Below are positions 8,749 to 20,084 of a stretch of DNA of 64,000 bases, piece after piece (the first letter of the stretch is position 1; the number at the start of each line of letters is the position of its first letter). Position numbers and translations under genes: made by a program. Below the pieces are notes generated by a model that saw only the letters and a program-made list of their open reading frames with translations, ran no database searches and had not been told where the DNA came from. Source of the DNA: Hymenobacter baengnokdamensis. GTDB lineage: Bacteria; Bacteroidota; Bacteroidia; Cytophagales; Hymenobacteraceae. The stretch is taken from NCBI RefSeq assembly GCF_008728635.1, contig NZ_CP044285.1:4278001-4342000 (forward strand). The letters run 5' to 3'.

Positions 8749-9459
8749 TCACAACTTCGGTCGTACGGCCCGAATGAAGCGGCTCAGGTAATAATCGGCC
8801 TCGAAGCTGTTTTCTATCACGCCCAGCGAGGTAGAGGCGTGGATAAACTCGACGCCCTCCTCATCGACTACCGTCACCATGCCAACGTGCGTAATTACCT
8901 GTGAGCCGGGGGAGGCGCCAAAAAACAAAAAGTCGCCGGGCCGCAGCTCGGTGGGTTTCACGGGGTCGCCCCAGGCGGCCTGCTCGTTTGATGAGCGCGG
9001 GATAGTGATGCCCGCTTCGGCGAATGACAGCTGGAGCAGGGCCGAGCAGTCCATTCCCATGCGGGTGGTGCCGCCAAACAGGTAGGGCGTGCCCTGGTAG
9101 GCGCGGGCATTGTCGATGACGCTGGCCAGCACCCCGGTAGCGTTGCCGGTGCGAAAAGGCCGCTTCACCACCACTTTAGTAGTAGTTGCCACGCCGCTAC
9201 TACCGGCCGTAGTAGTCTTGGTTTTCGTTTTGGCCGCGCTCGGGCCAGCTATCCGCTGGCCGTGCTTCATACGGGCCATGTCGCGGGCCGAGTAGTAGCG
9301 CCCGTTAAGCTGGTTAAGCTTGCGCTGGCAGCTGCTGGCCAGCAGCAACAACACCAGCGCCAGGCCATAGTAGCGCTGCCAGGTTGGGTAGGCAGCCGGG
9401 CGGCAAGCCGCAATTCGTGCTTTCGCTATTGGCCTTACCTTCGTTTTCTCACTCTGCAT
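8749..9459 (-). CDS. NlpC/P60-family peptidoglycan endopeptidase lipoprotein
   Basis: 236 residues from the ATG at 9459. A basic stretch and the hydrophobic segment LALVLLLLASSC form a lipobox near residue 38, so the protein should be lipid-anchored. The C-terminal NlpC/P60 domain (about 105-236) shows the catalytic Cys in G-M-D-C-S-A-L-L, the general-base His in I-T-H-V-G-M-V and a third polar residue near F-I-H-A-S, with P-R-S-S-N-E-Q-A-A-W-G and R-P-G-D-F-L-F-F typical of the family. These enzymes cut D-Glu/meso-DAP bonds in cell-wall stem peptides. An earlier ATG at 9507 would overlap the start codon of the divergent gene and put an odd extension before the lipobox, so I prefer 9459. Confidence 0.85.
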   Translation of the reverse strand: MQSEKTKVRPIAKARIAACRPAAYPTWQRYYGLALVLLLLASSCQRKLNQLNGRYYSARDMARMKHGQRIAGPSAAKTKTKTTTAGSSGVATTTKVVVKRPFRTGNATGVLASVIDNARAYQGTPYLFGGTTRMGMDCSALLQLSFAEAGITIPRSSNEQAAWGDPVKPTELRPGDFLFFGASPGSQVITHVGMVTVVDEEGVEFIHASTSLGVIENSFEADYYLSRFIRAVRPKL

Positions 9460-9505
9460 TACTGGCAAATATAGCCCGGCGGCTGCCAGCCGTTCTTTTA
9501 CACGC

Positions 9506-10915
<1,410 letters not shown>

Positions 10916-10916
10916 C

Positions 10917-10957
10917 TAGTTAGCAGTTAGCAGTTAATAACTGCTAACTGCTAACTA
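10917..10957. repeat. perfect 19-bp inverted repeat between convergent genes
   Basis: TAGTTAGCAGTTAGCAGTT (10917-10935), loop AAT, then its exact complement (10939-10957). The arms are built of the tandem unit TTAGCAG. It starts one base after the stop codon of the FAD oxidase and ends just before the stop of the amidase, so it can act as a terminator in both directions. The same unit occurs singly before the EamA gene at 250-261. Confidence 0.9.
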
Positions 10958-10960
10958 ACA

Positions 10961-12595
10961 TTACCCAATCACTGCCTTAAACTCCGGTGCTTTCCGATGC
11001 TTGGTAGCCTGCTCGTAAGCATAGCCCAAACCTAATATTTCAGCTTCCTTGTAAGGGCCGCCCACGATGGAAAGCCCGATGGGCAGGCCGTGCACGTAGC
11101 CCATGGGCAGCGTCAGGTGTGGGTAGCCGGCCATGGCGGCCGCGCCCGAGTAGCCGGGGCCGGTGTTGTACTCGCCGTTTACGAGGTCGATGCAGGCGGC
11201 CGGGCCGGTAGTGATAGCTACGATGCCCGCCAGCCCGCCGTCGGTTTTCAGGGCCGCATCCAGGGCCTGGCGCGAGATATCGACCACCTTGCGCAAAGCC
11301 GTCGTGTATTTCTCGGCCGTCAGGCCATCCGTTTTTTCGGCCAGCTCCAGCGTTTCCTGCTGGAAGAAGGGCATCGCCTTGGCCGCGTTGGCTTTGTTGA
11401 AGGCAATGACGTCGGCCAGCGTTTTAACCGGAGCTTTGGTATTGGCCAAGTACTTATTTACGCCATCCTTAAACTCGTAGAGCAGCACGTCGAACTCAGC
11501 TTCGCCGATGGGCTGGGTGGCGGTGCGCACATCCACTTCGACCATAGTAGCGCCCTGGGCTTTGAGCACGGCCACGGCCTGGCGCAGCAGCTCGCCGCCG
11601 GCGGTCTGGCTGGTCAGGTGGCCCTTCTCCACGCCCAGCTTCTGGCCTTTCAGGGCGTCGGGGCGCAGCAGGCGGGTGTAGTCGGCCGCTTTCGCGGGGT
11701 TGCTGGCCGATACGGTCACGGCGTCGGCCGGGTCGGGGCCGGCCAGCGCACCCAGCAGCAGGGCCGCGTCGCGCACGCAGCGCGCCATGGGGCCCGCCGT
11801 GTCCTGCGTGGCCGAAATGGGAATAATCCCCGTGCGGCTCACCAGCCCCACGGTAGGCTTGAGCCCCACCAGGCCATTCACCGACGAAGGCGACACAATA
11901 GAGCCGTTGGTTTCGGTGCCCACGGCTACCGCGCACAAGCTGGCCGACGCGGCCGAGCCCGAGCCGGCGCTGCTGCCGCTGGGCGTGCGGTCGATGACGT
12001 ACGGGTTGTGCGTCTGGCCACCCCGGCTGCTCCAGCCGCTGGCCGAGTGCGTCGAGCGGAAATTGGCCCACTCGCTCAGGTTAGTTTTTCCCATAATAAT
12101 GGCCCCGGCCGCCCGCAGCTGCTTGGCCACAAACGAATCGTGGGCGGCGTGGTGGCCGGCCAGCGCCAGCGCCCCGGCCGTGGTCTGCATCTTATCGCCG
12201 GTATCAATATTGTCTTTTATCAATACCGGGATGCCGTGCAGCGGGCCGCGCAGCTTGCCGGCCTTGCGCTCTTTGTCGAGGCCATCGGCGATGCTCAGCG
12301 CATCGGGGTTTAGCTCAATTACGGCGTTCAGGCCGGGGCCGGCTTTATCGATGGCCGCGATGCGGGCCAGGTACTGCTGGCATAGGCTGCGGCTGGTGGC
12401 CTTGCCACTACTCAGCTGCGCCTGCAGGTCGGCGATGGATAGCTCACTAAGCGCAAAAGGAGCAGCAGCTACGGCAGGCTTGCTGTCGGCAGGGGCCAGG
12501 GCTGGCGCAGTAGGCGCGGCGGCAGCGGCGAGCGGAAGCAGAGTCGAGGCCAGTGCGGCCTGCGTGCCATGCTGAAGAAATTGGCGGCGTTGCAT
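10961..12595 (-). CDS. secreted amidase (amidase-signature family)
   Basis: 544 residues from the ATG at 12595, which places M-Q-R-R-Q-F-L at the N-terminus: a twin-arginine-like signal followed by an Ala-rich hydrophobic stretch to about residue 32. The earlier ATG at 12622 is possible but blurs the signal. The amidase-signature core has the catalytic Lys in V-L-I-K-D-N-I-D, the first Ser in P-S-G-S-S-A-G-S-G-S-A and the nucleophile Ser in T-N-G-S-I-V-S-P-S-S-V-N-G-L. Such enzymes hydrolyse amide bonds; the substrate cannot be told. The Tat-like signal suggests periplasmic action. Confidence 0.85.
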   Translation of the reverse strand: MQRRQFLQHGTQAALASTLLPLAAAAAPTAPALAPADSKPAVAAAPFALSELSIADLQAQLSSGKATSRSLCQQYLARIAAIDKAGPGLNAVIELNPDALSIADGLDKERKAGKLRGPLHGIPVLIKDNIDTGDKMQTTAGALALAGHHAAHDSFVAKQLRAAGAIIMGKTNLSEWANFRSTHSASGWSSRGGQTHNPYVIDRTPSGSSAGSGSAASASLCAVAVGTETNGSIVSPSSVNGLVGLKPTVGLVSRTGIIPISATQDTAGPMARCVRDAALLLGALAGPDPADAVTVSASNPAKAADYTRLLRPDALKGQKLGVEKGHLTSQTAGGELLRQAVAVLKAQGATMVEVDVRTATQPIGEAEFDVLLYEFKDGVNKYLANTKAPVKTLADVIAFNKANAAKAMPFFQQETLELAEKTDGLTAEKYTTALRKVVDISRQALDAALKTDGGLAGIVAITTGPAACIDLVNGEYNTGPGYSGAAAMAGYPHLTLPMGYVHGLPIGLSIVGGPYKEAEILGLGYAYEQATKHRKAPEFKAVIG

Positions 12596-12790
12596 GAAGG
12601 TAAAAAAGCGGCTGATAGGCAAGAGAAGTAAGAAGTCAAAAGTAAGGACACCGACGACGCCCGCAAGGCTGCTGTCCCGCTATTTTCCGAAGCCCGGCAG
12701 CCGGGCCGAACACCAGCCGCGCCGGGGCGTATAGGTAAGCAGAGTTGCGCTGCGCGCTATCGACTCCTCCACCCTCTTCTGTCTTTTCTC

Positions 12791-14095
12791 ATGCCTAGCC
12801 TCAACGACCAACCCAACGAAATAGCCGGCAACAAACCCACCCAGCCAACCGACAAGCCCGCTGCAGCGGGAGATAATGCGCAGGATGCGCTAGCTAACAG
12901 TTCCTTACAACGACCTACCCCCGCCATGCAGCCGGGCACCGATACTACCCAGCCCCCTTCAGGCAAAGAGTTGTTTGCTAGTGAGATGAAAGCTGGCAAA
13001 GGAGCCGTAGAGCCCGGCGGCGAACAAGAAAACCGCGAAGCTAATCCGGCCGACCTCACGGCTGCCCCAGCACCGGCCTTGTCTTCGCAGCAGCCCAACA
13101 TTTATGGCGGCAACTTCGGCAATGATGTGCAGGGCAGCTTTCAGGACCACGACCGGGCCAGCAATCAGCGCAGCGATGCCAACCGGGGCGAATTTGGCGA
13201 GCAGGGCACGCAGGGCGCTACCCACGGAGGCTTTGGCAACCAGTACCGCGAGTTTGAGACGGCGGCCGAGCGCCCGGCTGCCGAGGCCAACGAGGAAAAA
13301 TACTACGGCCAGGGCGCGGCCGCGCCCGGCCCGCAGCACAATGCCTACCGCAACTACGATGGCCGCGACGCCCGGCCCGAGCAGCAGGGCCACGCCGTGC
13401 GTGATACCCCGGCGCCGACGAGCATCGACTTTGGCGACACCAGCGCTCCCAGGCAGCAGCCTACCGATGGCCGCGGCAATACGCAGGACAATCGCAACCT
13501 GCCCGACAAAACCGGGGAAGTGGCGGCCTTTCAGAATGATAATGGGGCGCCTACCGTGGGTGGCGCCTACGCGGCCGACTACGGCCATACCTCGGGCGTG
13601 GGCCTGCCGGCCGGCACTACCGATAACCACGTAGAGGCGGGCGTAGCCGGCCGCAATCAGCACGAGGACCAGCGCTCTTCGCGTGGGGGCTACGACAACC
13701 AGGGCAGCCAGGGCGGTGCGCCCGCCGGCCAGGGAGCCGCCGCGCCCGTCAACTCGCCCGATGCGCTGCAAAACCCCGGCTATGGCTACGGCCACGCCCG
13801 CAGCGAAGAGGCCCAGCCCGGCAATCCTCAGACCGGCGACTCGCGCAACGGCTTCGGCCCCTCCGGCTCGAAGGAAGGCAATACCAGCCAGGGCTTTGGG
13901 TCCAAGGGGGGCTCTTACGACGACCACAATCCTGGCGCTCGTCCTGCCGAGCAGGATGCAGTTACCACCCAGGATAAAGCCGGCAATTATGGTCAGGAAA
14001 ACCGGGCCGACTTTCGCCCCGCAGAAAACGACCAGCCCAAGGATGGCGACTACGGTCCTACACCCCGCCGCAACGGTGGGCGGGACGAAGCCTGA
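12791..14095 (+). CDS. disordered Gly/Gln/Asn/Ala-rich hydrophilic protein
   Basis: 434 residues with no hydrophobic core, no signal peptide and no domain I recognise. Composition is dominated by Gly, Ala, Asn, Gln, Pro, Asp and Glu; short motifs recur loosely (G-G-F-G-N-Q-Y, Y-G-Q-G-A-A-A-P, N-Y-G-Q-E-N, G-Y-G-Y-G-H). Aromatic residues are almost only Tyr and Phe spaced among Gly and Gln, as in proteins that stay unfolded or form condensates. Base use matches its neighbours and the frame is open for 1.3 kb, so it is most likely real. A role in desiccation or stress protection would fit such a composition but is a guess. A long hairpin follows the stop codon. Confidence 0.75.
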   Translation: MPSLNDQPNEIAGNKPTQPTDKPAAAGDNAQDALANSSLQRPTPAMQPGTDTTQPPSGKELFASEMKAGKGAVEPGGEQENREANPADLTAAPAPALSSQQPNIYGGNFGNDVQGSFQDHDRASNQRSDANRGEFGEQGTQGATHGGFGNQYREFETAAERPAAEANEEKYYGQGAAAPGPQHNAYRNYDGRDARPEQQGHAVRDTPAPTSIDFGDTSAPRQQPTDGRGNTQDNRNLPDKTGEVAAFQNDNGAPTVGGAYAADYGHTSGVGLPAGTTDNHVEAGVAGRNQHEDQRSSRGGYDNQGSQGGAPAGQGAAAPVNSPDALQNPGYGYGHARSEEAQPGNPQTGDSRNGFGPSGSKEGNTSQGFGSKGGSYDDHNPGARPAEQDAVTTQDKAGNYGQENRADFRPAENDQPKDGDYGPTPRRNGGRDEA

Positions 14096-14097
14096 GT

Positions 14098-14171
14098 AAA
14101 CAGGTTGAGGACTTGGCTTGACTGTGCTGCTCGGTAAGTTAGCACAGTCAAGCCAAGTCCCCAACCTGTTT
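14098..14171. terminator. very long bidirectional hairpin terminator
   Basis: Arms of about 30 bases: AAACAGGTTGAGGACTTGGC and onward to 14128, pairing with the complement at 14142-14171 with one mismatch. It fills almost the whole space between two convergent stop codons (14095 and 14172). A T-run is at the 3' end only in short form. Confidence 0.85.
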
Positions 14172-15170
14172 CTAGCGATGCACCTTCATATCAATATCGT
14201 ACTTATACTTTGGCGGGCCGCCCAGCGGCACGGCGAAGAACGGCAGGGCGGTATCGTACTGGTCAGTGACGTAGAAAACCACGTCGTTGAACGTGGTGGC
14301 CTTGCTTACCAGCCGAAAATCGAGGGATAAGCCAAACTCTTTGGGGTCGATGGGCAGCACGCTGCTCGTCCATTGGCCATCGCCGCTGACCGGCGCGGAA
14401 TGGCCGTTTTTGGCAATGCTGAAGATAGTAAGCGTAGCCGAGTTGTCGACATCAAAGTTGCTTTGCTTGATGCTGACCACGTGCTCGCTGGCAAACGGGT
14501 AGAGATGCACCGTAACGGGCCGGCCCGTGGGTGGCGCGGCCGGAATGCGAAAGCAATACTCGTAGGTGAAGGCGTTGCCGCCCGGAATGGGCACGTTCAG
14601 ATTGGGGCTGCTACTCAGAAAAAAGCGATAAAGATTGCCGTCATTGCCGCTGACGCCCCGCACCACTACCTTATACACATACCCCTGAAACTGCTCGACC
14701 AGCTCGCCTTCCAGCGGGTTGAGCGGGCCGAAGGTGAAGTAGCCGCCATCGTAGGCCGGCTCCACGCCAAAGGTCTGCTGCTTGATTAGCCGGCCGCTGG
14801 GCGGTCCGGCCGGGCTGGCCGGGCGCGGGTCGGTAGCTCCTTTGGCCGAGTGCGTGCCCGGCCCGCCATACAGGCTGAACTCGGTACGGGTGTTAAACTG
14901 CCCCACTTTCGCATCGAGCTGGCCGCCACAATCGGGGTCAAATACCCGGATGTAGATGGGCCGCCGCTCGGTAGCGGGCACCAGAAAGAAGAACGTCTGG
15001 GTAAAGTCGTCGTCGCCGCTCGTGACGGGCGCCTGCGGGCCGAAGGTGACCAGGCTCTCAATTTTCTCCCCCGGATTTGGTACGGCCTGGGCGGCGGCTC
15101 CGGCCACTGCCCCGAGTAATAATCCCAGTAACCCCAGCACACGATTCAGGCAGAAAGCATAAGAGCGCAT
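14172..15170 (-). CDS. secreted protein of unknown function
   Basis: 332 residues from the ATG at 15170 (an ATG at 15182 adds four residues). A signal peptide ends near A-G-A-A-A-Q-A (about residue 29). The mature part looks all-beta, with T-F-F-F-L-V-P-A-T, Y-I-R-V-F-D-P-D-C-G-G and two similar stretches later (V-T-V-H-L-Y-P-F and V-V-F-Y-V-T-D), which suggests two or more beta-sandwich domains. There is no T9SS tail, no lipobox and no catalytic motif I recognise. It is probably periplasmic. It stands alone between two convergent partners. Confidence 0.7.
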   Translation of the reverse strand: MRSYAFCLNRVLGLLGLLLGAVAGAAAQAVPNPGEKIESLVTFGPQAPVTSGDDDFTQTFFFLVPATERRPIYIRVFDPDCGGQLDAKVGQFNTRTEFSLYGGPGTHSAKGATDPRPASPAGPPSGRLIKQQTFGVEPAYDGGYFTFGPLNPLEGELVEQFQGYVYKVVVRGVSGNDGNLYRFFLSSSPNLNVPIPGGNAFTYEYCFRIPAAPPTGRPVTVHLYPFASEHVVSIKQSNFDVDNSATLTIFSIAKNGHSAPVSGDGQWTSSVLPIDPKEFGLSLDFRLVSKATTFNDVVFYVTDQYDTALPFFAVPLGGPPKYKYDIDMKVHR

Positions 15171-15269
15171 AATCGGAAGCAAAAAGCCAGTGCAGAACTA
15201 GGGTATTATCCCGGGCTTCGCCGTAATATTACAACTCAAACGTTCCGTTCTGATTGCTATTCTTTCGCT

Positions 15270-15851
15270 ATGAGTGCTTCCGCACGCGACACTAACGAGT
15301 TTTTCGACCAGCTTACCAACCAGGTGCTGGCCCTGCGCGTGCTCTCTCACCAACGCCTGCGTCCGCTCACCTCCGAGCAGCTCAACCGCCGCCCGGCCTT
15401 CGATAAATGGAGCGCGGCTCAATGTCTGGAGCATTTAAATATAGTAAATGGATATTATTTACCCAACTTAAAAGCGCGCCTGCGGCTAGCGCAGGCCAGT
15501 GGCTCGGTAGCCGGCGCCCAGGTGCGCAGCGGCTGGCTGGGACGTTACTTTACGGCTACTGCCCAACGCAACAATGGCCTGGGCGACAATCTCTTGCGCC
15601 GCCCCAAACAGTTTGCGCCCACTGGGGTGCGTCTTACCGGCACCGTAGTAGAGGCCTTTAACCGCCAGCTCGACGAGCTGCTGCGCCTGCTGCTGCTGGC
15701 CCGCCAGGTAGATGCCGGCACGGTGCGCATCCCCAACCCGCTGTATCCGTGGCTGCGCCTGCGCCTCACCGATGTGTTTGAGGCGCTGGTTACCCACATG
15801 CAGCGCTACGTAAAGCAGGCCGAGCAGGCCGCCATCGCTACCAGGAAATAA
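15270..15851 (+). CDS. DinB-like four-helix metal-binding protein
   Basis: 193 residues. The fold pattern is that of the DinB/YfiT superfamily: W-S-A-A-Q-C-L-E-H-L-N with a first His near residue 56, and late T-H-M-Q-R-Y with a second His near residue 175, the usual positions for metal ligands in a four-helix bundle. Members include thiol-dependent S-transferases and hydrolases; the substrate is unknown here. It has no signal peptide, so it should be cytoplasmic. Convergent with the M28 peptidase across a hairpin terminator. Confidence 0.75.
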   Translation: MSASARDTNEFFDQLTNQVLALRVLSHQRLRPLTSEQLNRRPAFDKWSAAQCLEHLNIVNGYYLPNLKARLRLAQASGSVAGAQVRSGWLGRYFTATAQRNNGLGDNLLRRPKQFAPTGVRLTGTVVEAFNRQLDELLRLLLLARQVDAGTVRIPNPLYPWLRLRLTDVFEALVTHMQRYVKQAEQAAIATRK

Positions 15852-15854
15852 GGA

Positions 15855-15901
15855 ATGGGGGGACTGTCGTTCTGTGTTCTTGCACGACAGTCCTCCCATT
15901 A
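15855..15901. terminator. bidirectional hairpin terminator
   Basis: AATGGGGGGACTGTCGT (15855-15871) pairs with ACGACAGTCCTCCCATT (15885-15901) with one mismatch. It sits between two convergent stop codons (15851 and 15908). The inner part ACTGTCGTTCTG is also found in the hairpin at 34118-34191. Confidence 0.85.
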
Positions 15902-15907
15902 CGCTAT

Positions 15908-16939
15908 TTACTCATCATAAAGCACCTGTAGCACCGTCTGCCCCACCGCTTTCATCGTCTTGCGGTCGATGATGCTCATATTGTCGGCCGTGGTGTGGTG
16001 GTAGGCCGGGAAGTAGTCACCGCCGTAGGGCGGGTGGTCGTAGATATCGACCGTCGGGATGCCCGCCTGGCTGGTATATACATGGTCGTCGAGGATTTCG
16101 CCGGTGTCGGAGAACAGGAAATAATCGGAATAGCCAATCTTAGCGGCCGTATTCCAGATTTTATCTACTACCGAGCGGGCATTTTTCAGCGAGGCCCCTT
16201 CGCGGGTAAAGCGCCCCCCTTTGGCCCCCACCATATCAAACAGAATGCCGTACTCGGCTTTATAGCCGGCCGGCAGCAGGTGTTTGGCCCAGTACTGCGA
16301 GCCGAGGCACCACGAGTCGGTACCACTGCCGGCGAGCTGGTTTTTCACGTCGGCCTGGGTCGTATCATCGTGGCCCCAGTCTTCGGCATCAACCAGAATA
16401 ATATCCACGCCGACGTTGGGCGCCAGGCTGGCCGGCTGCAGGCTGAGCACGCGGGCTATTTCGAGGGCCGTGGCCACGGCGCTGGCCCCGTCGCTGGCCC
16501 CGTCCATGGGGGCATTTTTGTGCTGCTTGTCGGCGTCGGCAAAGGGGCGGGTGTCCCAGTGGGCAAACAGGGCTACACGCCGGGCCGCCGCGGGCTGGTA
16601 TTGGGCAATGATGTTGCGGCCGCTAATCTGCACTCCATCAAACGTCATGGCCTGAAAAGGCTGCTCATGCACCGTCAGGCCAAAGCTTTTCAGCTTCGCC
16701 ACCAGGTAGTTGCCGCAGGCCGTATGGGCCGGCTTGTTGGGCACGCGCGGACCAAACGCTACCTGCTTGGCGGTGTAAGCATAGGCCGAGTCGGCGTTGA
16801 AGGCGGGCACCTTGGGGGCTTTAGTAGCCGCCGGCTGGCTGGCCGCGGTGGTTTCGGCCGGCTTTTCGGAGGGGCAGGCCGTGAGCAGGGCTAAGCCAGA
16901 CGCGGCGAGCAAAGAGTAGCGAAGGGGTTGGAAACGCAT
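15908..16939 (-). CDS. M28-family zinc peptidase / glutaminyl cyclase-like lipoprotein
   Basis: 343 residues. The N-terminus M-R-F-Q-P-L-R followed by L-A-L-L-T-A-C gives a lipobox with Cys near residue 22. The zinc-binding M28 core is visible: A-H-W-D-T-R-P-F-A-D, D-G-A-S-D-G-A-S-A-V-A, V-D-A-E-D-W-G and the final H-H-T-T-A-D-N. The W-D-T-R and D-A-E-D-W-G forms are those of the subgroup that includes glutaminyl-peptide cyclotransferases, so either aminopeptidase or cyclase activity is possible. It acts at the cell envelope. A repeat of the REP type lies upstream. Confidence 0.85.
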   Translation of the reverse strand: MRFQPLRYSLLAASGLALLTACPSEKPAETTAASQPAATKAPKVPAFNADSAYAYTAKQVAFGPRVPNKPAHTACGNYLVAKLKSFGLTVHEQPFQAMTFDGVQISGRNIIAQYQPAAARRVALFAHWDTRPFADADKQHKNAPMDGASDGASAVATALEIARVLSLQPASLAPNVGVDIILVDAEDWGHDDTTQADVKNQLAGSGTDSWCLGSQYWAKHLLPAGYKAEYGILFDMVGAKGGRFTREGASLKNARSVVDKIWNTAAKIGYSDYFLFSDTGEILDDHVYTSQAGIPTVDIYDHPPYGGDYFPAYHHTTADNMSIIDRKTMKAVGQTVLQVLYDE

Positions 16940-16950
16940 AAAATTATGAC

Positions 16951-17047
16951 TGTCATCCTGAGCTGGCGAAGGACCTTATCACGCCCGCGCCGCATTGAGT
17001 AGTAGGCTGATGAAAGCCGCCGTGATAAGATGCTTCCTTCGTCAGCA
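16951..17047. repeat. extragenic REP-like inverted repeat
   Basis: TGTCATCCTGAGCTGGCGAA begins the unit; GCTGGCGAAGGACCTTATCACG near 16962-16983 pairs imperfectly with CGTGATAAGATGCTTCCTTCGTCAGC near 17020-17046. The unit lies in the gap between cysS and the M28 gene. Words of the type GTCATCCTGAGC...GCGAAGGACC recur between genes in many Bacteroidetes genomes. Confidence 0.7.
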
Positions 17048-17069
17048 GACAAATTTTTGCTGGTAGGCG

Positions 17070-18581
<1,512 letters not shown>

Positions 18582-18800
18582 GGACAGTAGTAAACAATAA
18601 GCAGCAAGCCGCTTTTAGCGGCGGCTCCCGGCGCGGAGTGATGTAGATGACCGAACGGCGAAGGTGCGGCAAAGTTCAGTAGAAATGGCTGAGTATCGGT
18701 CATGGCGAGTGCCGCGACGCAGCCGCGCTCGTATGGGTTGTCTGGGTAGCATACCGCTGCTGCGCTCACACTAACGGATGCTCAGGCGTTATTTCATAGC
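18582..18800. other. 219-bp gap with REP-like sequence
   Basis: No credible gene. A short hairpin GCCGCTTTTAGCGGC sits near 18609, and around 18697-18730 the text GGTCATGGCGAGTGCCGCGA followed by CGCAGCCGCGCTCGTATG resembles the GTCATxGCGAGC family of extragenic repeats. The rest is featureless. Confidence 0.4.
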
Positions 18801-19976
18801 TCAATTTTTCAACTCATAGACCGCCTCCACCGGAAAATGGTCGGAATACGGAATTTCGGTGTGGATACGACAGCCCAGCACCTGCCACGGCGAGCCAGCA
18901 AACTGCTGGTCGATGCGCAGTAGCGGCGGCAGGCTGCCGTGGTACGTATTGCCGGGCCCGAAGCCGGTAGTGGCCCAGGCATTCTGCAGCTGCCCGGCCA
19001 ACACCGTATAGGCATAAGAATAGGGCACATCGTTGAAATCACCAGCCAGCAGCACCGGGTAGGGCGCGCGCCGGATGTGCGCCAGCAGGGTATCGGCCTG
19101 CCAGGCCCGGGCGGCGGCCCCGCGAATAAAGCGACCAAGCAAGCCCCGCCCCTTGCTCTCGAAGCCGGCTTTGGAAGAGCTGGCTTTTACCAGGTCGCTC
19201 TCGTCGATGCTCATACTCTGGAGGTGGGCGTTGAAAATCCGGACGGTGTCGAGCGGGCCGGGGCCGGCCACATCGACCCACATGGCGTGGTTCTGACTAA
19301 GGCGACCGAAGGCGATTTCGCCGCGCCCTACAATGGGGAAGCGCGAAAAAATAGCCAAGCCAAACTGCGCGCCACTGCTGTTCGTCAGGCTTTTGGAAAC
19401 GAATACCTGTCGGCCGCTCTCGGCCCCGACGCGCTCCCCCACCCGAAACAGACTGCCATCGGCCGAGCGGGTACCGGGCGGCTCCTGATAAAACTCCTGC
19501 AGGCACAGCACATCGGCCCGGCTGGCGGCCAGCCAGCTGATAAAGTTGGCCGGCGCGGCAGGGTCGGGCTTACGCAGCTGCGCATACACGTTGAAAATGC
19601 GCACGTTGGCCGAAAGCAGCCGCAGGGTGGCTCTAGGCCGGCCTTGCTGCGCAAGGGGGTCGCTTACGTAGCCCGATGCCAGAGCCCGCAAGCCGGCTGC
19701 GTGTAGCGGCAGTCCGCGCTGCACCTGGGGCCAGGCCAGCACCAGCACGACCAGCGGCAGCAGCGTGATGCGCTGCCGGCGCAACGCCCAGTATAGCGCC
19801 GTCAAACCGGTAAGCACCAGCCACAGCGGCACCGTGAGCGCCAGCAGCGGAGCCAGTGAAAACTGCCGGCCCGGCACCCGCTCGGCCGCTACGCTCAGCA
19901 GCAGACCAAGCAGCACCAGCAGGGTAAAACGATGGGAAAGCAAACGGCGCACAGCAAGCCAGCAGCGCATCAGCAC
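18801..19976 (-). CDS. membrane-anchored endonuclease/exonuclease/phosphatase family protein
   Basis: 391 residues. Two or three hydrophobic helices (about 15-30, 40-62 and 70-85) anchor the protein; the DNase I-like domain follows (about 115-391). Its motifs are in order: S-A-N-V-R-I-F-N, C-L-Q-E-F-Y-Q-E (metal Glu), N-A-H-L-Q-S, L-A-G-D-F-N-D-V-P (metal Asp/Asn) and the final Y-S-D-H-F-P-V (catalytic Asp-His). The family includes phosphodiesterases acting on nucleic acid, phosphoinositides or sphingomyelin; the substrate is unclear. Bacteroidetes membrane forms are common. It diverges from the T9SS surface protein. Confidence 0.85.
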   Translation of the reverse strand: MLMRCWLAVRRLLSHRFTLLVLLGLLLSVAAERVPGRQFSLAPLLALTVPLWLVLTGLTALYWALRRQRITLLPLVVLVLAWPQVQRGLPLHAAGLRALASGYVSDPLAQQGRPRATLRLLSANVRIFNVYAQLRKPDPAAPANFISWLAASRADVLCLQEFYQEPPGTRSADGSLFRVGERVGAESGRQVFVSKSLTNSSGAQFGLAIFSRFPIVGRGEIAFGRLSQNHAMWVDVAGPGPLDTVRIFNAHLQSMSIDESDLVKASSSKAGFESKGRGLLGRFIRGAAARAWQADTLLAHIRRAPYPVLLAGDFNDVPYSYAYTVLAGQLQNAWATTGFGPGNTYHGSLPPLLRIDQQFAGSPWQVLGCRIHTEIPYSDHFPVEAVYELKN

Positions 19977-20084
19977 GCCTTGGGCACGGCAAAAATACGG
20001 CGACGGCGCGGGCGGGCCGCGCCGATAGTCAGGGCTTGGCCACCACAGCTTAGCTTTACGCGTGCGCCTTATATAGTATTTGCT

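Noticed and set aside
11090..12313. 407-codon plus-strand frame inside the amidase gene
   Set aside because: Antisense to conserved amidase motifs; Gly/Arg/His-rich product without domain.
12959..14164. 401-codon minus-strand frame opposite the disordered protein
   Set aside because: Its product looks hydrophobic only because complementary Gly/Ala/Asn codons read as Ala/Val/Leu; it runs through the terminator hairpin at 14098-14171. The plus frame is favoured, but as that protein has no known domain this is my least certain choice between strands.
19932..20084. Longer N-terminus of the T9SS surface protein from an ATG at 19932
   Set aside because: It overlaps the start of the divergent gene and would bury the signal peptide that begins at 20085.
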